Below the pieces are notes generated by a model that was not told where the DNA came from, made no database searches, and was given only the letters and a program-made list of their open reading frames with translations. The translations under genes were made by a program, and so were the position numbers. From positions 1 to 9,255 of the forward strand of contig JAJXXM010000063.1 in the NCBI GenBank assembly GCA_021781095.1: a DNA stretch of 9,255 nt, given 5' to 3'. The DNA is from a bacterium (GTDB taxonomy: Bacteria > Eremiobacterota > Eremiobacteria > Baltobacterales > Baltobacteraceae). This document shows, piece after piece, positions 6,201 to 9,255 of the stretch (positions within the stretch are counted from its first letter, which is position 1; each line of letters opens with the position of its first letter).

Positions 6201-7841
6201 ATGCTTCATCCCGCTACCCTTGCAATCATCGTCGGAGGCAGCACATTGCGCGATCGCGCAGTCGTCGTTCGCCAACGCGCGCTCTTGCCGGTGCGCGCGC
6301 TCTCACAGGCTCTTGGGAGCCGCGTCGACTATCTCTCGTCACTGCGCGAAATCGACGTGCGCCGCCCGGGCGGCGCGATGATTCGCCTCCGGATCGGCTC
6401 GCGTTCGGCGTGGATCGGCTCGAAGAACGCCGCACTCGACGTCGCACCGCGGATCATCGCCGGGCGTAGCTACGCTCCGCTACGTTTTATTGCCGACGCG
6501 CTGAACGTACGCGTTTATTACAGCGCCGCACGGCATGCAGTTTTCGTTTCCGGAAACGCATCGAAGGCGAGCACGCTCGCGCCGGGGATTAGCGGATTGG
6601 TCCCGGTTCCCTATAGCGCGAATGCAACCGCATTCCCCGTTGTCGGCGCGAACATCGACGCTCCGAAGGTTTCCGCTTCGGCGATCCGCTTGATCCTCGA
6701 CGGCACCGACGTAACGATGCAGGCGACGCGAACCGCTCGCGGGATTCTCTACTTGCCGAGCACGCCGTTGCCGGAGGGCAACCACGTCGCGGAAGTCTCG
6801 CTCGATAATGGCGCCACGATCGCCGAACGCTGGGCTTTTACCACCACCGTCAGCGCCCCGATGCCGACGCCCGAACCGGCGCAGCCACCGCTCCCGAGCC
6901 AACAATCGTTTCCGGAGATTCAGTTTTACTCGCTCGACGGCACGACGTTTTCGTCGGGCGATTCCGCCGAGGTGGAGATGGTCGCACCGCAGGGCGGATA
7001 TGCCTACGCGCAAGTCTGTTACAACGGTTGGAGCTTTCCACTCTATCCCAATGCCGCCGATCCGCAGATCTACGACGGATGGGTCTCGCTCCCGTACGGC
7101 GGCGACACGCAATACTGCCCGATTCAAGGCTACTACGTCGACGCACGCGGCGTTCGGTATCAAGCGCCGTTTTCGATTTTCGTCACGATTTACGGCCCCA
7201 ATTATTACGGCCATCGCCACGACCACAGTCAACCCTCGCCGTCGCCCTCGCCCTCACCCGCACCCTCGCCGACGAGCGCACCGCCGGTCGGTCGCCGTAC
7301 CCCGTCGCCCGGGAACTGCCCGCCGGGGCGCCGCTGCATTCTCGGTGGAACGCCGACCCCGATGATTCCGCCCTTCGACGGTGGCGTGAAGCGCCCCGGA
7401 CCGATCATCGTGCATCCGGTTCCCGCCGCGCATCCGACGCCCACCGCGCATCCAACGCCCACCGCGAGTCCCGTCGTTGCGGGACCGCATCACGACGGCG
7501 GCGTCAAGCGCCCGTGGCCAATCGTGCGTCCGATTCCCGTCGCGCATCCGGTTCCCGTCGCGCATCCCGTCGTCGCAGTGCCGCACCACGACGCCGGCGC
7601 GAAGCGCCCGGTGCATATCACGCATACGGTGCACGCGACGCATACCACCACGCATGTGACGCATGTGACGCACGTGACGCCCGCCGCTCACGCCTTGCAC
7701 ACATCGCACGCCTCGCACGCCTCGCACGCCTCGAGCACCTCGCACGATTCAGGGAGTTCGCATACGACACATCATGCGTCGACACATCACGCGTCCGCGC
7801 ATCCCCACCCGAAGGCAACGAGCGCTCCGCAAAGAACGTAG
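6201..7841 (+). CDS. Stalk-domain (copper amine oxidase N-like) protein with His-rich tail
   Basis: This 546-residue protein has a mosaic layout. Residues 5-118 match the copper amine oxidase N-terminal-like (stalk) domain: LLPVRALSQALGSRVDY, then IRLRIGSRSAWIG, and SYAPLRFIADALNVRVYY as the second half-repeat. Residues 135-216 and 239-332 look like Ig-type beta domains (SAIRLILDGTDVT; WVSLPYGGDTQYCPIQGYYV), with cysteines 273 and 306 possibly paired. A Pro/Ser linker (345-370) leads to three degenerate GGVKRP blocks (394-399, 433-438, and AGAKRP at 465-470). The last 76 residues carry 20 histidines in VTH and ASH repeats. The family is usually exported, yet no signal peptide is visible: the stalk domain begins almost at Met1, and an in-frame TAG lies five codons upstream. 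AGGA stands about 13 bases before the ATG. It is probably an envelope or metal-binding protein, but its partner is unknown. Confidence 0.82.
   Translation: MLHPATLAIIVGGSTLRDRAVVVRQRALLPVRALSQALGSRVDYLSSLREIDVRRPGGAMIRLRIGSRSAWIGSKNAALDVAPRIIAGRSYAPLRFIADALNVRVYYSAARHAVFVSGNASKASTLAPGISGLVPVPYSANATAFPVVGANIDAPKVSASAIRLILDGTDVTMQATRTARGILYLPSTPLPEGNHVAEVSLDNGATIAERWAFTTTVSAPMPTPEPAQPPLPSQQSFPEIQFYSLDGTTFSSGDSAEVEMVAPQGGYAYAQVCYNGWSFPLYPNAADPQIYDGWVSLPYGGDTQYCPIQGYYVDARGVRYQAPFSIFVTIYGPNYYGHRHDHSQPSPSPSPSPAPSPTSAPPVGRRTPSPGNCPPGRRCILGGTPTPMIPPFDGGVKRPGPIIVHPVPAAHPTPTAHPTPTASPVVAGPHHDGGVKRPWPIVRPIPVAHPVPVAHPVVAVPHHDAGAKRPVHITHTVHATHTTTHVTHVTHVTPAAHALHTSHASHASHASSTSHDSGSSHTTHHASTHHASAHPHPKATSAPQRT
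7652..7730 (+). repeat. Two short 9-nt tandem repeats encoding VTH and ASH runs
   Basis: GCATGTGAC is repeated at 7652-7660, 7661-7669 and, with one mismatch, 7670-7678, encoding VTHVTHVTH. TCGCACGCC is repeated exactly three times at 7704-7730, encoding SHASHASHA. Both lie in the His-rich tail of the stalk-domain gene and preserve frame, as expected for slippage-driven growth of a low-complexity tail. Confidence 0.85.
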
Positions 7842-7878
7842 ATTGGCAACGAACTCGCTACTGCACGGGAGCCACTCG

Positions 7879-8100
7879 ATGCTTGCTTTTATTGATATCC
7901 CAATCTTCTTCGCGGTCTTTGTTTTTTCTATTATTCTCACCGTCGTTCCGATTTGGTTCACCTGGCGCGCGCTCGATCGCGCGGGGCTCGCCGGCCCCCT
8001 CGCGCTGATCGGTTTGATCCCGCTCGGCATTTTCGTGGTTCTCGGCATTCTCGCGTTCGCCGAATGGCCGAATCTCCAACGGACTCCCCCGACGCCCTAA
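7879..8100 (+). CDS. Small two-helix membrane protein
   Basis: This 73-residue hydrophobic protein has two transmembrane segments (about 4-26 and 38-60) joined by a short loop, TWRALDRAGLAGP, and a C-terminal FAEWPN followed by a polar tail. Many bacteria carry small uncharacterised proteins of this layout with a KAG/RAG-G-x-L loop and an AF-x-EWP ending. I know no function for them. The frame is open from 7774 inside the previous gene. I chose the ATG at 7879 because GGGAG lies 7 bases before it and the first helix starts directly there. It lies 37 bases after the stalk-domain gene, so cotranscription is likely. The product might be a membrane anchor or modulator, but nothing proves a link with its neighbour. 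Confidence 0.8.
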   Translation: MLAFIDIPIFFAVFVFSIILTVVPIWFTWRALDRAGLAGPLALIGLIPLGIFVVLGILAFAEWPNLQRTPPTP

Positions 8101-8113
8101 CGCACGGGGGAGT
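8083..8113 (+). terminator. Hairpin spanning the stop of the small membrane gene
   Basis: ACTCCCCCG (8083-8091) and CGGGGGAGT (8105-8113) form a perfect 9-bp GC-rich stem with a 13-base loop. The left arm is inside the last codons and the loop contains the TAA. It lies between two convergent genes, so it could serve the plus-strand transcript, or both strands. There is no T tract, so it is an atypical terminator or an RNA-stability element. Confidence 0.55.
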
Positions 8114-8125
8114 ACCTCGGAAAGG

Positions 8126-8845
8126 CTATGCGACCGCGGCGATCGCGGCCGCGAGGTCGATCGTCCCGCGGTAGAGCGCGCTGCCGATGATGCATGCGTC
8201 GACGGCGGGAGGAGCGGCGGCACGAAGCTTCTGCAAATCGGCGATGCTCTGCGCACCACCGCTGGCGGTGACGCGCACCTCCGCCGCCGCTGCGACTTCG
8301 CGTAACGCCTCGATATCGTAGCCTTCACCCATCCCGTCGCGCCGAATCTCGGTGAAAATCACGCGACGGACGCCCCAGTGCGCGACGCGTTTCACGAGCG
8401 CATCGCGATCGACGGGCGTACGCTCCTGCCAACCACGCACCGCGACCTCGCGCCCGCGCGCGTCGATGCCGGCGATCACGCGTTCGCCGTACCGTCCGAC
8501 GATCTGTCGCGCGACGCGTTCGTCTTCGACGAAGAGCGTGCCGACGATAATCTCGGCCGCTCCGGCATCGAAGCGTGCCGCCGCATGTTCGGCGCTGCGA
8601 ATACCGCCGCCGACTTGGATCGGCACGTCGACGGCGTGCGCGATCGCGGCGATCGCCGAAAGGTTCTCTCCAGAGCCGAACGCACCATCGAGATCGACGA
8701 CGTGGAGGCGCTTCGCTCCTTGCGCGACGAAGGCGCGCGCCCGCGCGACCGGGTCCTCATCGTAGGTCGTTTCGCGAGAGGGATCTCCCTGCTCCATACG
8801 CACGCATTTACCGGCGCGGAGATCGATGGCGGGAATGACGAGCAT
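8126..8845 (-). CDS. hisA: Phosphoribosylformimino-5-aminoimidazole carboxamide ribotide isomerase
   Basis: This 239-residue (beta/alpha)8-barrel enzyme performs the Amadori-type isomerisation of ProFAR to PRFAR, the fourth step of histidine biosynthesis. The family signatures are present in order: IPAIDLRAGKCVR with the catalytic Asp8, HVVDLDGAFG (48-57), QVGGGIRS (77-84) for phosphate binding, GIDARG with Asp128 as the second catalytic acid, TEIRRDGMGEGYD (165-177) and TASGGAQS (193-200), the second phosphate loop. The length is typical. The ATG has AAAGGAAG about 6 bases upstream. It starts 19 bases after the hisH stop on the same strand, which is the common hisH-hisA order with hisF often next; here the minus-strand run stops, since the following gene is convergent. 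HisF would have related motifs but lacks this N-terminus. Confidence 0.96.
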   Translation of the reverse strand: MLVIPAIDLRAGKCVRMEQGDPSRETTYDEDPVARARAFVAQGAKRLHVVDLDGAFGSGENLSAIAAIAHAVDVPIQVGGGIRSAEHAAARFDAGAAEIIVGTLFVEDERVARQIVGRYGERVIAGIDARGREVAVRGWQERTPVDRDALVKRVAHWGVRRVIFTEIRRDGMGEGYDIEALREVAAAAEVRVTASGGAQSIADLQKLRAAAPPAVDACIIGSALYRGTIDLAAAIAAVA

Positions 8846-8864
8846 TGCGGGCTTCCTTTCGTCG

Positions 8865-9255
8865 TTAGTTCAGCGATGCAAGAAATGCGTCGAGAATTTT
8901 CTCTCCCGTGCGTTGACTTTTTTCGGGATGAAATTGTGTTCCTACCGCGGCTCCGTGCGCGACGACGGCCGCAAAGCGTTCCCCGTGCGTCGCCGTAGCG
9001 ATGCAGTCCGCTCCCGGCAGCGCGCGGTACGAATGGAGAAAATACGCGTACTCCTCGTCGCCGAGCTCGGCGAGCAGCGGGTGCGCGACGGTCGGCTCCA
9101 AGCGATTCCACCCCATATGCGGCAACCGAGGAGCGCGTTCGAATCGGCCGACCTCACCGCGCAAAATCCCCAAGCCCGCGGCCCCGTCGAACTCGCTCGA
9201 GCGTTCGAAGAGCACCTGCATGCCGACGCAGATACCGAAAAACGGACGCCCGCGC
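8865..9255 (-). CDS. hisH: Imidazole glycerol phosphate synthase subunit HisH (5' end cut off)
   Basis: This is the C-terminal 130 residues of the glutamine amidotransferase that feeds ammonia to HisF to make imidazole glycerol phosphate and AICAR. The visible part begins RGRPFFGICVGMQVLFE, containing the nucleophile-elbow Cys in GICVGMQ. It continues through PHMGWNRLEP and EYAYFLHSYRA to GTQFHPEKS, which supplies the catalytic His and Glu of the class I triad. All three triad residues are therefore present. Full-length HisH is near 200 residues, so roughly the first 70 lie beyond the window. The internal ATG (9221) directly after GICVG is not the start, since the nucleophile lies before it. 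hisA follows at 19 bases. Confidence 0.95.
   Translation of the reverse strand, partial: RGRPFFGICVGMQVLFERSSEFDGAAGLGILRGEVGRFERAPRLPHMGWNRLEPTVAHPLLAELGDEEYAYFLHSYRALPGADCIATATHGERFAAVVAHGAAVGTQFHPEKSQRTGEKILDAFLASLN

Noticed and set aside
6480..7232. A 250-codon minus-strand frame opposite the stalk-domain gene
   Set aside because: It lacks a recognised domain or a convincing ribosome site, and the opposite strand encodes a recognisable stalk domain and beta domains.
9001..9221. HisH start at the internal ATG at 9221
   Set aside because: The catalytic Cys motif GICVGMQ lies across and before this Met, so the gene continues past the window edge.

Overview
The window is a GC-rich bacterial chromosome segment, tightly packed, with several GTG starts and clear Shine-Dalgarno sites. 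It holds ten complete protein genes and two genes cut by the window edges. No rRNA, tRNA, insertion sequence, integrase, CRISPR array or origin was seen. The lineage cannot be fixed from the sequence. CIRCE control of groESL, a copper-amine-oxidase-N-like (stalk) domain and WXXGXW secreted proteins together would fit a deep-branching Gram-negative or candidate-phylum genome such as Eremiobacterota/Vulcanimicrobiota. That is a guess from gene style, not a demonstrated placement.

Layout. (1) Positions 1-988, minus strand: groES-groEL, with groEL running off the left edge. Upstream are a strong sigma70-type promoter and a perfect CIRCE inverted repeat (HrcA operator). (2) Positions 1104-2761, plus strand: two tandem paralogous secreted WXXGXW-repeat proteins with His/Gly-rich tails. 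The first has grown a 12-residue Gln/Pro/His repeat array. A 13-bp hairpin separates the two genes. (3) Positions 2786-4394, minus strand: an OsmC/Ohr-family protein, then an unrecognised secreted protein of 360 residues, with a short tandem direct repeat between them. (4) Positions 4528-6158, plus strand: a four-helix membrane protein whose stop codon shares one base with the GTG start of alanine racemase. (5) Positions 6201-8100, plus strand: a large stalk-domain protein with a Pro/Ser linker and very His-rich tail, then a 73-residue two-helix membrane protein ending in a hairpin. (6) Positions 8126-9255, minus strand: hisH (5' end cut off) followed by hisA, part of a histidine biosynthesis operon.

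How the genes relate. Protein folding (GroESL), peroxide/thiol defence (OsmC-like), peptidoglycan precursor supply (Alr) and histidine synthesis (HisH, HisA) are housekeeping functions. Between them lie envelope or secreted proteins of unknown function. Three of these have His-rich C-termini, which suggests metal binding or surface attachment, but nothing in the window proves it. I see no convincing new multi-gene defence or mobile system. The least explained parts are the WXXGXW pair, the orphan secreted protein and the His-tailed stalk protein that lacks a visible signal peptide.
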